The position numbers and the translations under genes are program-made. From assembly GCA_947493195.1 (NCBI GenBank), contig CANLQG010000009.1:1-64000 (forward strand): 64,000 bases of DNA, written 5' to 3'. Positions within the stretch are counted from its first letter, which is position 1. Each line of letters starts with the position of its first letter. The notes below the pieces were generated by a model that was not told the DNA's origin, ran no database searches, and saw only the letters and a list, made by a program, of their open reading frames with translations. Below, piece after piece: positions 9,050 through 17,428 of this stretch. The DNA is from an uncultured Sphingomonadaceae bacterium. GTDB taxonomy: Bacteria; Pseudomonadota; Alphaproteobacteria; Sphingomonadales; Sphingomonadaceae.

Positions 9050-10201
9050 GTGAACACGAAACGATTTTTTCTGCCCGCCACCGCCGCACTGGCACTGGCT
9101 GCCTGCGGCACCGCCGAAGATCCCAGCCCTCCCTACGGCGTGGAATGGGGTGAGGACATGCGCCTCGCGCAGGACGATAGCGAGGCACCGGCTCCCGCTG
9201 TCACCCCCACTCCTACCCCGCAGCCAGACCCCGCCGTGGTGCAGGCGCGCGAGGAATTGAGCGAGACGATCACCGCAATCGCGGAAGAGTTCGGCGGAAC
9301 CGTCGGCATTGCCGTAGTCGATGTCGACACTGGCTGGAGCACCGGTTTCAACGAAACCAGATGGCTACCGCAGCAAAGCGTCAGCAAGACCTGGGTCACC
9401 CTTACCGCGCTGACAATGGCGGAGAAGGGGCTGCTCGATCTCGATGCGCCGATCCGCGTCAGCCGCGAAGACCTGACACTGTTCCATCAGCCGATACGCA
9501 AGGAAATCCTGCGCGATGGCGCGGTGGAAACGACCGTTAGCGAACTGATCGAACGCGCCATCCAGCAGAGCGATAACACCGCCAACAACGCCATCCTGCA
9601 ACGCGTGGGCGGCCCGCGCGCAGTGCGCGCCATGCTGCGCGCCCAGGGCCTGGACGGCATCCGCTTCGGCCCCGGCGAAAAGCCGATGCAGAGCGAGATC
9701 GCCGGTTTGCGCTGGCGCGACAGCTATTCCTACGAGAACAATTTCTTCGACGCGCGCGACCGTGTGCCTGAACAGGTGCGCAAGCGCGCCTTCGAAAGTT
9801 ATCTGGATGATCCGGTGGACGGCGCAAAGCCCATCGGGATTGCCCGCGCCCTGGCCGCCGTCGAACGCGGCGAAGTCCTCTCGAAAGATCGGGCAGAGGA
9901 ACTGCTCACCATCATGTCCAACACCCGCAGCGGGCCTCGTCGACTCAAGGGCGGGAAGGCCGAAGGTTGGGTGGTCAGCCACAAGACCGGCACCGGCCAG
10001 TTCTGGGATGGCCAGCAATCGGGTTACAACGATGTCGGCGTACTCTTCGCGCCAGACTCCTCGGCCTACGCCGTGGCGGTGATGATCGGTGTGACCAAGC
10101 GCCCCACCATCGAGCGCATGCAAATGATGCAGCAAGTCACACGCGCGGTGATTGCCTTTCACGAGGCGCTGGGAAAAGATGAAGCAACAGCCGGGGAATA
10201 G
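9050..10201 (+). CDS. Lipoprotein serine hydrolase, class A beta-lactamase-like
   Basis: A 383-residue protein with a lipoprotein signal (LALAACG, lipidated Cys19), a Pro/Thr-rich linker (about 45-60) and a penicillin-recognising serine hydrolase domain. The three motifs are SVSK (Ser110-Lys113), SDN (174-176) and KTG (312-314), in class A order. The Omega-loop Glu of true class A enzymes is not obvious; Glu210 or Glu216 are candidates. It may be a beta-lactamase or a related peptidoglycan/ester hydrolase. The start is GTG at 9050, since the ATG two bases upstream is out of frame; the ribosome site is weak. It follows oxyR by 76 bp on the same strand. Confidence 0.8.
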   Translation: MNTKRFFLPATAALALAACGTAEDPSPPYGVEWGEDMRLAQDDSEAPAPAVTPTPTPQPDPAVVQAREELSETITAIAEEFGGTVGIAVVDVDTGWSTGFNETRWLPQQSVSKTWVTLTALTMAEKGLLDLDAPIRVSREDLTLFHQPIRKEILRDGAVETTVSELIERAIQQSDNTANNAILQRVGGPRAVRAMLRAQGLDGIRFGPGEKPMQSEIAGLRWRDSYSYENNFFDARDRVPEQVRKRAFESYLDDPVDGAKPIGIARALAAVERGEVLSKDRAEELLTIMSNTRSGPRRLKGGKAEGWVVSHKTGTGQFWDGQQSGYNDVGVLFAPDSSAYAVAVMIGVTKRPTIERMQMMQQVTRAVIAFHEALGKDEATAGE

Positions 10202-10224
10202 GGAGCAAACCGCTTCCGGCATTG

Positions 10225-10401
10225 TCACGCCTGATCTCTCAAGTCTGCTTTACGCAGCGCCTCGAATAAGCAAGGCCGCGACACGCCAGGCAGGCCGACA
10301 ATCGCCTCGGGAGCCTTGAGCCTCGCAATCGCAAACTCGTCCCCAAAGCCGATGGAATCGATCAGACGTCCGTTTAGCAGATGCGCCACGCGTTCGCCCA
10401 T
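10225..10401 (-). pseudogene. TrkA/RCK protein fragment (middle part), inverted
   Basis: The minus-strand frame from about 10417 down reads EQRMGERVAHLLNGRLIDSI, then GFGDEFAIARLKAPEAIVG (to about 10293). This resembles the end of the RCK-N and start of the RCK-C domain of TrkA/KtrA-type potassium-uptake regulators. After IVG the sequence departs from the family and stops at 10225. No NAD-binding N-terminal half is present. The following piece of the same kind of protein lies on the opposite strand at 10425-10589, so this looks like a gene broken by an inversion. Family assignment is from motif memory. Confidence 0.6.
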
Positions 10402-10424
10402 GCGCTGTTCGGACCTCGTGTCCC

Positions 10425-10589
10425 ATGACCAGCGACTGTCGCAAGAAATTTGCCGTCACGGTCGTGGGGGTGAAGCGAGGGTCAGAGGATTTCATTCACG
10501 CAGTATCCGACACGCTGGTTTTTCCGGACGACGAGCTCGTGGTGTCGGGAAGGATTGCCGACATCGAGCGCTTTTCAGCCATGAACTGA
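10425..10589 (+). pseudogene. RCK-C (TrkA-C) domain fragment
   Basis: A 54-residue frame starts with ATG at 10425 and reads MTSDCRKKFAVTVVGVKRGS, then EDFIHAVSDTLVFPDDELVV and SGRIADIERFSAMN to TGA. This is a typical TrkA C-terminal ligand-binding domain, which normally follows the sequence seen on the other strand at 10293-10417. It lacks the Rossmann and linker parts and is unlikely to act alone. The following 10590-10838 contains nothing I can call. Confidence 0.62.
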
Positions 10590-10838
10590 TTTCGAACCGG
10601 CCTCGCGGTCAGCGCAACAGGCGCGAACCCGTTGGTTTCCTACGCCGCTGCTGATGCCTACGCGCGCGCCATGTCCACCTGTTCGTCCAGCCTTCCTCAA
10701 CTACCGTTCGCCGGAAACGCAGGCTGCCGGGCACGAAAGATCACACCTCCAACACCAGAACCGGTGCTAAATGCCTGGTATCGAAGGACTTCAAGGGCAG
10801 ACCGACTTTCGCTAAACACCCGTTTCGGCGTTCCAGGT

Positions 10839-11432
10839 TCAGTCCATGTACTTGATGCCCACCCGCAGGTAGTCCCACCCGGTAATCAGCGTCAGGATCG
10901 CCGCGCCCCACAGGGTGACGAGGCCCACAAGGTGCGGCACGTTGTGTTCGACACCTGCCAGCATGACGTTCCAGCCGGGAAGGCCCTGCCCCAGTATCAG
11001 CGCGCCAAGAGAGACGAGCTGGAAGGTCGTTTTCCACTTCGCCAGCTTGGAAACCGGTACGCTCACCTGCAATTCCCCAAGGAACTCACGCAGGCCCGAC
11101 ACGGCAATCTCGCGGATCAGGATGATGAGGCCCGCGATGACGTGAGCATCACCCACATAGGGGCCACGCAGGATGCCTTGCGCGGCGAGGACGAGGATCA
11201 CGGTCGCCACCATGATCTTGTCGGCGATGGGGTCGAGGAAGATGCCCAGCTTGCTCACAGCCCCGCTGGAACGGGCGAGCAACCCGTCGAAATAGTCGGT
11301 AATGCCCATCAGGCAGTAAAGCGCGAAGGCGAACAGGTACCCCAGCGCCCAGCCCGGCCACCACAGCAGGAAGCCGAGCAGCGGCAAGGTCACGATACGG
11401 CTGAGGGTGAGGATATTGGGCAGGGTCCACAT
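10839..11432 (-). CDS. pgsA: CDP-diacylglycerol--glycerol-3-phosphate 3-phosphatidyltransferase
   Basis: A 197-residue integral membrane enzyme that makes phosphatidylglycerol-phosphate, the committed step to phosphatidylglycerol and cardiolipin. The CDP-alcohol phosphotransferase signature D-x2-D-G-x2-A-R-x8-G-x3-D-x3-D is complete (DYFDGLLAR to GIFLDPIADK, about residues 46-72). Several hydrophobic segments span the protein. It begins MWTLPNILTLSRI, the usual PgsA N-terminus. It is divergent from the MFS gene with 120 bp between them. Confidence 0.95.
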   Translation of the reverse strand: MWTLPNILTLSRIVTLPLLGFLLWWPGWALGYLFAFALYCLMGITDYFDGLLARSSGAVSKLGIFLDPIADKIMVATVILVLAAQGILRGPYVGDAHVIAGLIILIREIAVSGLREFLGELQVSVPVSKLAKWKTTFQLVSLGALILGQGLPGWNVMLAGVEHNVPHLVGLVTLWGAAILTLITGWDYLRVGIKYMD

Positions 11433-11552
11433 GGTGCCAGCAGCCCTAGCCGCAATTCGCGACAGGAAAAAGCATCGTTGCTGCTGCTATTTGGGAGAAA
11501 CGGCGTTAAGCCCTGTTCCGGACCTGCCCTTCGGGCGCTGCAAACGGGCTTT

Positions 11553-12893
11553 ATGTTCACCTCAACCCACCTGCTGAAGCAACGCCGGTTCCTGCCGCTA
11601 TTCTGCACCCAGCTGCTGAACGCCTTCAACGACAACCTCTACAAGACGACGATGGTGCTGTTCGTCGTCTACAGCGTCTACAACTCGCCCGATGCCGAAA
11701 CGGTGTTTTCAGGCGCGGCCTCGGCGGTGTTCATCCTGCCGTTCTTCCTGCTTTCCGCCATTGCCGGGCAACTGGCCGACCTTACCGACAAGGCCAGGAT
11801 CATCCGCACCGTCAAGGCGGCGGAGATCGGCATCATGAGCGTGGGCGCTTTCGGCCTGTTCCTCGCCTGGGAGGGCATCGCGGTCGAAATGTTCGCTATT
11901 CCGCTCCTGATGCTGGCGCTGTTCGCGATGGGGGTACACTCCACCTTCTTCGGACCCATCAAGTACGCTATCCTGCCGCAGCACCTGGAGAAGGACGAGG
12001 TGCTGGCCGGTACCGGTCTGGTCGAGGCGGGCACCTATATCGCGATCATGACCGGCACGATCCTGGCCGGGTTCCTGGCCGACCAGATCGAGATTGCTGC
12101 CCTCGCGATCCTGGCCTTCGCCGTGATCGGTTATCTCACCAGCCGGCAGGTCCCCCCCGCCCCTCCGATGGGAGAGCCGGAGAAGATCGACTTCAATCCC
12201 TTCACCTCGTCCTGGCGCATGATTCGCGAATGCGCGCACAACCGCGAGGTGTTCTACGCCATCATAGCGATCAGCTTCTTCTGGACCATCGGCAGCGTGC
12301 TGTTCATCCAGTTTCCGCCGCTGGCCAAGAACGTGCTGATGGCAGACCCGACGGTGGCCAGCCTGTTCCTGGTGTTCTTCTCCATCGGCGTGGCCGTGGG
12401 GTCGGTCGCCGTGAACCTGCTGCTGAAGGGAAAAGTGTCGGCGCGTTATTCGCCTGTATCGGTTCTGCTGATGGCGTGCATGGTCGCGGTCTTCTATTTC
12501 GTATGCAAGGCATGGAACGCCGGCCTGCGCGATACGCAGCTGATGGATGTGGCGACCTTCCTCTCCTACCCGCTGGCGTGGGCAGTGCTCGGCAGCCTGC
12601 TGTTCATCGCGATTTTCGGCGGCATGTTCGTGGTGCCGCTCTACGCTTTCCTCACCACCAAGGTACCGGCCTCGCAGGCCAGCCGTGCGGTCGCGGCTAA
12701 CAACATCGTCAACTCCGGGGCGATGGTATTCGGATCGCTGCTCGCACTGGCATTGAGCGCCGTCGGGGTCCCGCTGGCCGAGCAGGTCCTACTGAGCGCG
12801 GCAATGTGCCTGTTCTCGGTATGGCTGGGTGCGCGCCTCTACCGCGCCGAGAAGGATGCGGCTTTGGCGGCGAAACCCGTGGCGGCGGAATGA
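11553..12893 (+). CDS. MFS transporter, LplT-like (lysophospholipid carrier family)
   Basis: A 446-residue twelve-segment major facilitator. The N-terminus FCTQLLNAFNDNLYKTTMVL and the VHSTFFGPIKYAILPQHL segment are typical of the LplT subgroup, which flips lysophospholipids across the inner membrane and is often paired with an acyltransferase. No acyltransferase is adjacent here. The ATG at 11553 has no clear ribosome site. Neighbouring pgsA is phospholipid-related, which fits but proves nothing. Substrate uncertain. Confidence 0.78.
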   Translation: MFTSTHLLKQRRFLPLFCTQLLNAFNDNLYKTTMVLFVVYSVYNSPDAETVFSGAASAVFILPFFLLSAIAGQLADLTDKARIIRTVKAAEIGIMSVGAFGLFLAWEGIAVEMFAIPLLMLALFAMGVHSTFFGPIKYAILPQHLEKDEVLAGTGLVEAGTYIAIMTGTILAGFLADQIEIAALAILAFAVIGYLTSRQVPPAPPMGEPEKIDFNPFTSSWRMIRECAHNREVFYAIIAISFFWTIGSVLFIQFPPLAKNVLMADPTVASLFLVFFSIGVAVGSVAVNLLLKGKVSARYSPVSVLLMACMVAVFYFVCKAWNAGLRDTQLMDVATFLSYPLAWAVLGSLLFIAIFGGMFVVPLYAFLTTKVPASQASRAVAANNIVNSGAMVFGSLLALALSAVGVPLAEQVLLSAAMCLFSVWLGARLYRAEKDAALAAKPVAAE

Positions 12894-13103
12894 TCAGGCG
12901 ATGAAGGTGATGGTGGCGAGAAAGCCCGCGGCATAGGTGGCGGCAACCGTCTCGAAATCATGGCGCGTCAGCCCGAGAGACAGCCTCTTTCGCCAGGGCG
13001 CCATAGGCTCGATCTCGTTGGCGCGCTCCAGAACATGCGGCGGCAGGGAAGCCCGGAACGGATGGCGGGCCGATTCAGTGGTCAGGACAAGTGAGCGTCT
13101 CAT
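12894..13103 (-). CDS. Small hypothetical protein with hydrophobic C-terminus
   Basis: A 69-residue basic protein (MRRSLVLTTESARHPFRASL...) ending in a short hydrophobic segment (AATYAAGFLATITFIA). It abuts the MFS stop convergently with no gap. A dipeptide-level look suggests a real gene (SLPPHVLERANEIEPMAPWR is well-ordered, with no repeats), but I do not recognise the family. It is divergent from the TPP enzyme gene, and the 124 bp between them contain TTGGTAAC twice (about 13123 and 13170). Confidence 0.55.
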   Translation of the reverse strand: MRRSLVLTTESARHPFRASLPPHVLERANEIEPMAPWRKRLSLGLTRHDFETVAATYAAGFLATITFIA

Positions 13104-13227
13104 GATGCGGTGTTAACGTCTTGGTAACGATTTGGCTCCCGCCACCCCCACGATGTTCAATCGCGGGACGGTTGGTAACTCGCGCAACTGGTTGCCGCGC
13201 CTTCGCGGCGGGGCTAATCGCTCTGGC

Positions 13228-14883
13228 ATGACCAGAACCGCTGCCCGCCTGCTTGTCGATTGCCTTGTCGAACAAGGGGCTTCGCTCGCTTTCACCGTTC
13301 CGGGCGAAAGCTTCCTCCCTGTGCTCGATGCCCTGTCGGATTGCGATGCGATCCAGACCGTGACCTGTCGCCAGGAAGGCGGCGTGGCTTTCATGGCCTG
13401 CGCCGATGCCACGATGACCGGCCAACCGGGCATCGCCTTCGTCACGCGCGGCCCGGGGGCGACCAATGCCAGTATCGGCGTCCATGTGGCCATGCAGGAC
13501 AGCCAGCCGATGATCCTGTTCATTGGCGATGTCGACCGCTCCATGCGCGACCGCGAGGGCTTTCAGGAAGTCGACTTCCCGGCCTTTTTCGCGCCGATCG
13601 CCAAGTGGTCCGCCCGCATCGACGACGCGAGCCGCATACCGGAATACATCGCGCGTGCCTGGTCCACCGCGATCAGTGGCAGGCCCGGCCCGGTCGTGCT
13701 CGCGCTGCCGGAGGACATGCTGCACGAGGACGGGATCGAAAGCCCCGTGCGCCCGGCTGTCGCCAAGCCCGCCCAGGCCCCCTGCCCGGATGTGATGGCC
13801 ACTGTGATGCAGATGATCGGCGATGCCGCAGCCCCCCTCGCCATAGTCGGCGGTGCTGGATGGAACGCGCGGGCGCGGCACTACTTTACGGAGTTTGCGG
13901 AGCGTATAGGCCTTCCCGTCGCCACCGCATTTCGCCGCCAGGATGCAATTTCGCCAGACTCTTCAGTCTATGCCGGCAACCTCGGCTACGGCCCCTCCCC
14001 CAAATTGACCGAGCGGGTGAAAGCGGCAGATTTGCTGCTGGTCGTGGGCGCTCGTCTGGGCGAAGCGACGACGGACGGCTATTCGCTCATCACGCCGGAC
14101 CATCCGGACCAGGTGCTTATACACGTACATCCCGATCCGCAGGAACTGGGGCGCGTCTATCGCACGGACCTGCCGGTCTGCGCCGACATGGCCGAATTTT
14201 CCGAAAGCGCCGCCTTGTGGGACGAGAGCGACGTGATCGATTTCGACTGCGGCGCCCACGCCCATGCCGAGTGGCAGGCCTGGAACACGCCTCGCGAGGA
14301 AGCGCACTATGATCTCGATCTTGCGCTGGTGATGGCAACCTGTCGGCGCCAGCTGCCGGCCGATTCCATCATCTGCAACGGGGCGGGTAACTTCGCAGGT
14401 TGGTGGCACCGATATTGGCCATATTCGGGATATCCGTCCCAGCTTGCCCCTACTGCAGGCGCAATGGGCTATGGCGTTCCCGCAGCTGTCGCTGCGGCCA
14501 TGCGAGAACCCGGTCGCTGCGTAGTCGCGGCGGCAGGCGATGGCGATTTCCTGATGAACGCACAGGAACTGGCGACAGCCGCGCAATATGGGCTGGATTT
14601 GCTGGTCATCGTGTTCGACAATTCGACCTACGGCACCATTCGCATGCACCAGGAACGCGAATACCCGGGGCGTGAAGCCTCCACCCACCTTGCAAACCCC
14701 GACTTTGCCAAACTGGCCGAGAGCTTTGGTGGCTGGGGCACCCGGGTGGAGAGCAACGCCGCGTTCGACGAAGCGCTGGAAGCGGCATTGCAGAAAAAGG
14801 GCATCCGGCTGCTGCACTGTATCACCGATATCGAGCAGTTGAGCGCCGCAGGCGCCACTGTGAGCGGCCTTAGATCGCGGTAG
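13228..14883 (+). CDS. Thiamine diphosphate-dependent enzyme, acetolactate synthase-like
   Basis: A 551-residue three-domain TPP enzyme of the acetolactate synthase/oxalyl-CoA decarboxylase superfamily. The catalytic Glu region is RQEGGVAFMA (about residue 51), after FTVPGESFLP. The FAD/regulatory-type central domain covers about 190-320. The TPP/Mg motif GDGDFLMNAQE...VFDNSTYG lies near 432-465. No regulatory small subunit (IlvH) follows, so biosynthetic IlvB is unlikely; 2-oxoacid decarboxylase or a catabolic relative is equally possible. ATG at 13228 matches the family start, though the frame is open upstream. A strong terminator follows. Confidence 0.85.
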   Translation: MTRTAARLLVDCLVEQGASLAFTVPGESFLPVLDALSDCDAIQTVTCRQEGGVAFMACADATMTGQPGIAFVTRGPGATNASIGVHVAMQDSQPMILFIGDVDRSMRDREGFQEVDFPAFFAPIAKWSARIDDASRIPEYIARAWSTAISGRPGPVVLALPEDMLHEDGIESPVRPAVAKPAQAPCPDVMATVMQMIGDAAAPLAIVGGAGWNARARHYFTEFAERIGLPVATAFRRQDAISPDSSVYAGNLGYGPSPKLTERVKAADLLLVVGARLGEATTDGYSLITPDHPDQVLIHVHPDPQELGRVYRTDLPVCADMAEFSESAALWDESDVIDFDCGAHAHAEWQAWNTPREEAHYDLDLALVMATCRRQLPADSIICNGAGNFAGWWHRYWPYSGYPSQLAPTAGAMGYGVPAAVAAAMREPGRCVVAAAGDGDFLMNAQELATAAQYGLDLLVIVFDNSTYGTIRMHQEREYPGREASTHLANPDFAKLAESFGGWGTRVESNAAFDEALEAALQKKGIRLLHCITDIEQLSAAGATVSGLRSR

Positions 14884-14892
14884 TACGCAACG

Positions 14893-14929
14893 AAAAGGGG
14901 CCGCCTCCTTCCGGAAGCGGCCCCTTTTT
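14893..14929. terminator. Bidirectional rho-independent terminator
   Basis: GGGGCCGC at 14897-14904 pairs with GCGGCCCC at 14917-14924, flanked by AAAA and TTTTT. It ends the TPP enzyme gene on the plus strand and csbD on the minus strand. Confidence 0.92.
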
Positions 14930-14944
14930 GTCTTGTGCGGCTGC

Positions 14945-15115
14945 TTAGACGTCGTTGCCGAGCTTGCCTTCGACTTCGCCCTTCAGCTGCTGGGCTTCGC
15001 CCTTCTTTTCCTGCTTCCGGCCTTCGGCGCGCGTCTCAGGATTGTTCGATTCCTGCTTCACGTTACCGACAGCTTCGTTGGCGTTGCCTTTTACCTTCTC
15101 TGTAAATTCACCCAT
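14945..15115 (-). CDS. CsbD family stress protein
   Basis: A 56-residue hydrophilic, Lys/Glu-rich protein: MGEFTEKVKGNANEAVGNVK, ending LKGEVEGKLGNDV. The repeated K-G-x-x-x-E-x-x-G pattern is that of the CsbD family, small abundant proteins induced by general stress; their molecular function is unknown. GGAG lies 8 nt ahead of the ATG. An EcfG-type promoter sits about 60 bp upstream and a terminator follows, so it forms a single-gene stress transcript. Confidence 0.9.
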   Translation of the reverse strand: MGEFTEKVKGNANEAVGNVKQESNNPETRAEGRKQEKKGEAQQLKGEVEGKLGNDV

Positions 15116-15174
15116 GTTCGTTACTCCATTGTTCTACCGGGCTAGCACGACCATCGCGCACCCTTTAACTTAGC

Positions 15175-15199
15175 AACGGTAACGAATAGCCGATGTTCC
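15175..15199 (-). promoter_or_regulatory. EcfG-type general stress promoter of csbD
   Basis: On the minus strand GGAAC (15195-15199) and CGTT (15175-15178) are separated by 16 bases, the recognition pattern of the alphaproteobacterial general stress sigma factor EcfG. Transcription would start near 15168, about 50 nt before the csbD ATG. Confidence 0.72.
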
Positions 15200-15202
15200 G
15201 AA

Positions 15203-15613
15203 TTAACTCTCTGACATTTTAAGAATTATTTCCCATTCCTCTGGTCTGATTTCGGCAACGGACAGGCGCGAAAGGCGAACCAGTTCGATCCCTTCAAGCG
15301 TTGGTTCTGCCTTGATCGCTTTGAGCGTTACGAAGTTGTCCAACGGGCGAACGGGTGCGACCTTCACGGTAGGCCATTTTCCCTCGGGATCGGTGGGGTC
15401 GGTCAACCCGGCCTCGCTCACACGGGCAATGCCGACAATCTCCAGCCCCTTGTTGGAATGGTAGAAGAAACACTGGTCGCCCACTTCCATTGCACGCAGG
15501 TTGTTCGCGGCACGATGGTTGCGGACCCCGTCCCAGATGGTCTCGCCATCTTTCACCAGCTGTTCCCAAGCGTACTTGAACGGTTCCGATTTGATGAGCC
15601 AGTAATGGGGCAA
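15203..15613 (-). CDS. EVE domain-containing protein
   Basis: A 136-residue single EVE domain (PUA-like fold, YTH-related), thought to bind modified bases in RNA or DNA. It begins MPHYWLIKSEPFKYAWEQLV and contains WDGVRNHRAANNLRAMEVGD and FYHSNKGLEIVGIARV, the hallmark segments. Stand-alone EVE proteins are common in proteobacteria; the ligand here is unknown. The stop lies directly upstream of the csbD promoter. Confidence 0.93.
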   Translation of the reverse strand: MPHYWLIKSEPFKYAWEQLVKDGETIWDGVRNHRAANNLRAMEVGDQCFFYHSNKGLEIVGIARVSEAGLTDPTDPEGKWPTVKVAPVRPLDNFVTLKAIKAEPTLEGIELVRLSRLSVAEIRPEEWEIILKMSES

Positions 15614-15724
15614 TGTACTCTCCTTTGACGCGTCGCATCCCTAACGCGGGCAATTCTCAGGGGCAATTAACCCTATCTTGAAGGTGTTGCGCGATAAGCC
15701 CAGCGTTGAACTGGGGAAAATCGC

Positions 15725-17389
15725 TTGTTGAAACGGGCGTTGCAAACAAAGGCGAAAGCCGCGGACAAGAAGATTCGCAGCGCGGAACGCGACATGATCG
15801 CGCTCGGTATCGCGACTGCGTCCGTCATCATGTTCGTCGGAACCGGCGGCACGCTCATGCCGCAGATCGCGCGCGCCTGGTTCTGGGGCGGCAGCGCACC
15901 GGACATGCTGTTGATAAACGCCGTGCTTCTCAACATCGCCCTGCTTCTTTTCGGCTGGCGACGCTACCGCGACCTGCATGCCGAAGTAGAAGTGCGCCGC
16001 CGTGCGGAAGAGCGTGCGCGCGAACTTGCAGAGCGTGATCCGCTTACAGGCTGTCTCAACCGCCGCAGCGGCCCGCCGGCGATGGAAAACCTGCGCCGCG
16101 CCGTGGCCGAGACCCAGCGAGAGATCGCGGTGATGATGATCGATCTGGATAACTTCAAGCAGATCAATGACCTTAACGGACACCAGATGGGGGACATTGT
16201 GCTGACCACGGTCGCGCGCCGGATTGCCGACGTGCTGCCAGACGATGCCATTCTCGCCCGGATCGGCGGAGACGAATTCGCCTGCGCCCTGCCTTTCGAG
16301 CATCACGCGCGTGATGATGTGGACGACCTTGTCGCTCTTTTCATCCGGACTGTCTCCGCTCCCATCGAAGCGAACCGCCTGACAGTGGAAGCAACGGTGT
16401 CGATCGGGGTCGCCCAGTCCGGTCGATCCTACGATCCGCAACAGGTTGCCGATGCCGAGGCGCTGATACACCGCGCGGATATCGCCATGTATCATGCGAA
16501 GAGGCGCGGCCGGAATCGCTATTACTGGTTCGAATCGCAGATGGAAGACGAACTGCGGTTTCGCAACGAGCTCGAAGCGGGCATTCGCCAAGGGATCGCA
16601 GCAGACGAATTCGTGCCGTTTTATGAACAGCAGATCGAACTTGAAACCGGCAAGCTTTCGGGCTTCGAGATGCTGGCGCGCTGGAAGAGCCCCCGATACG
16701 GGATTGTCAGTCCGGAGATATTCATTCCCATCGCCGAAGAGATCGATGTCATCAGCGAGCTCTCGGAACGGCTGATCCGGCAGGCGCTGGAAGACGCCAA
16801 GGACTGGGATTCCAGTCTCACGCTTTCGATCAACATCTCTCCGGTTCAGCTCCGAGATCCATGGTTCGCGCAGAAACTGCTGCACCTGCTGGTGGAAAGC
16901 GGGTTCCCCCCTGCGCGACTGGAAATCGAGATCACCGAAAGCTGCCTGCACGAGAACATAGGTGCAGTGCGTTCAATCGTCTCGAGCCTGAAGAACCAGG
17001 GTATCCGGATCAGCCTCGACGATTTCGGGACAGGCTATTCCAGTCTCTCCCAACTCCGCTCGCTACCTTTCGACAGGCTGAAGATAGACCGCAGCTTCGT
17101 GGCCGAGTTGGCAGCGGGCGGAGACGGCCGGACGCTGGTTGAAGCGATCATCTCGCTCGGCAAGGGCTTGTCTCTTCCGGTCACTGCCGAAGGCATCGAG
17201 AGCGAAGATGTTCTGGGCCAGTTGAAAGGGATGGGCGAGATGAAGGGCCAGGGTTATCTCTATGGCATGCCCGAAGATGCCAGCACCACCCGCGATCGGC
17301 TTGCGAGACTTGGCATGCTGAAGGACACCTGCGCTTGCGTATCCGCCGAAGCCGCGCAGGCGCTTCACCCTCAGCGCAGGGCCAGCTGA
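15725..17389 (+). CDS. GGDEF-EAL membrane protein (cyclic di-GMP turnover)
   Basis: A 554-residue protein with two membrane segments (about 24-44 and 60-78), a GGDEF domain with intact GGDEF at 181-185, and an EAL domain. The EAL motif is EML (315-317, FEMLARW); DDFGTGYSSL and NISPVQL are present. The product would make and/or degrade cyclic di-GMP; which activity dominates cannot be told. No RxxD inhibitory site precedes GGDEF. The start is uncertain: TTG at 15725 has GGGGAAAA upstream and keeps the basic N-terminus, while ATG at 15794 would begin just before the first membrane helix. Confidence 0.88.
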   Translation: MLKRALQTKAKAADKKIRSAERDMIALGIATASVIMFVGTGGTLMPQIARAWFWGGSAPDMLLINAVLLNIALLLFGWRRYRDLHAEVEVRRRAEERARELAERDPLTGCLNRRSGPPAMENLRRAVAETQREIAVMMIDLDNFKQINDLNGHQMGDIVLTTVARRIADVLPDDAILARIGGDEFACALPFEHHARDDVDDLVALFIRTVSAPIEANRLTVEATVSIGVAQSGRSYDPQQVADAEALIHRADIAMYHAKRRGRNRYYWFESQMEDELRFRNELEAGIRQGIAADEFVPFYEQQIELETGKLSGFEMLARWKSPRYGIVSPEIFIPIAEEIDVISELSERLIRQALEDAKDWDSSLTLSINISPVQLRDPWFAQKLLHLLVESGFPPARLEIEITESCLHENIGAVRSIVSSLKNQGIRISLDDFGTGYSSLSQLRSLPFDRLKIDRSFVAELAAGGDGRTLVEAIISLGKGLSLPVTAEGIESEDVLGQLKGMGEMKGQGYLYGMPEDASTTRDRLARLGMLKDTCACVSAEAAQALHPQRRAS

Positions 17390-17428
17390 GGCATTGCGAT
17401 AAGTGCGCTGCGCCCCTAGGTGGCGCTG

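Noticed and set aside
11678..12239. Minus-strand frames inside the MFS gene
   Set aside because: They are opposite to a twelve-segment transporter and look like shadow coding.
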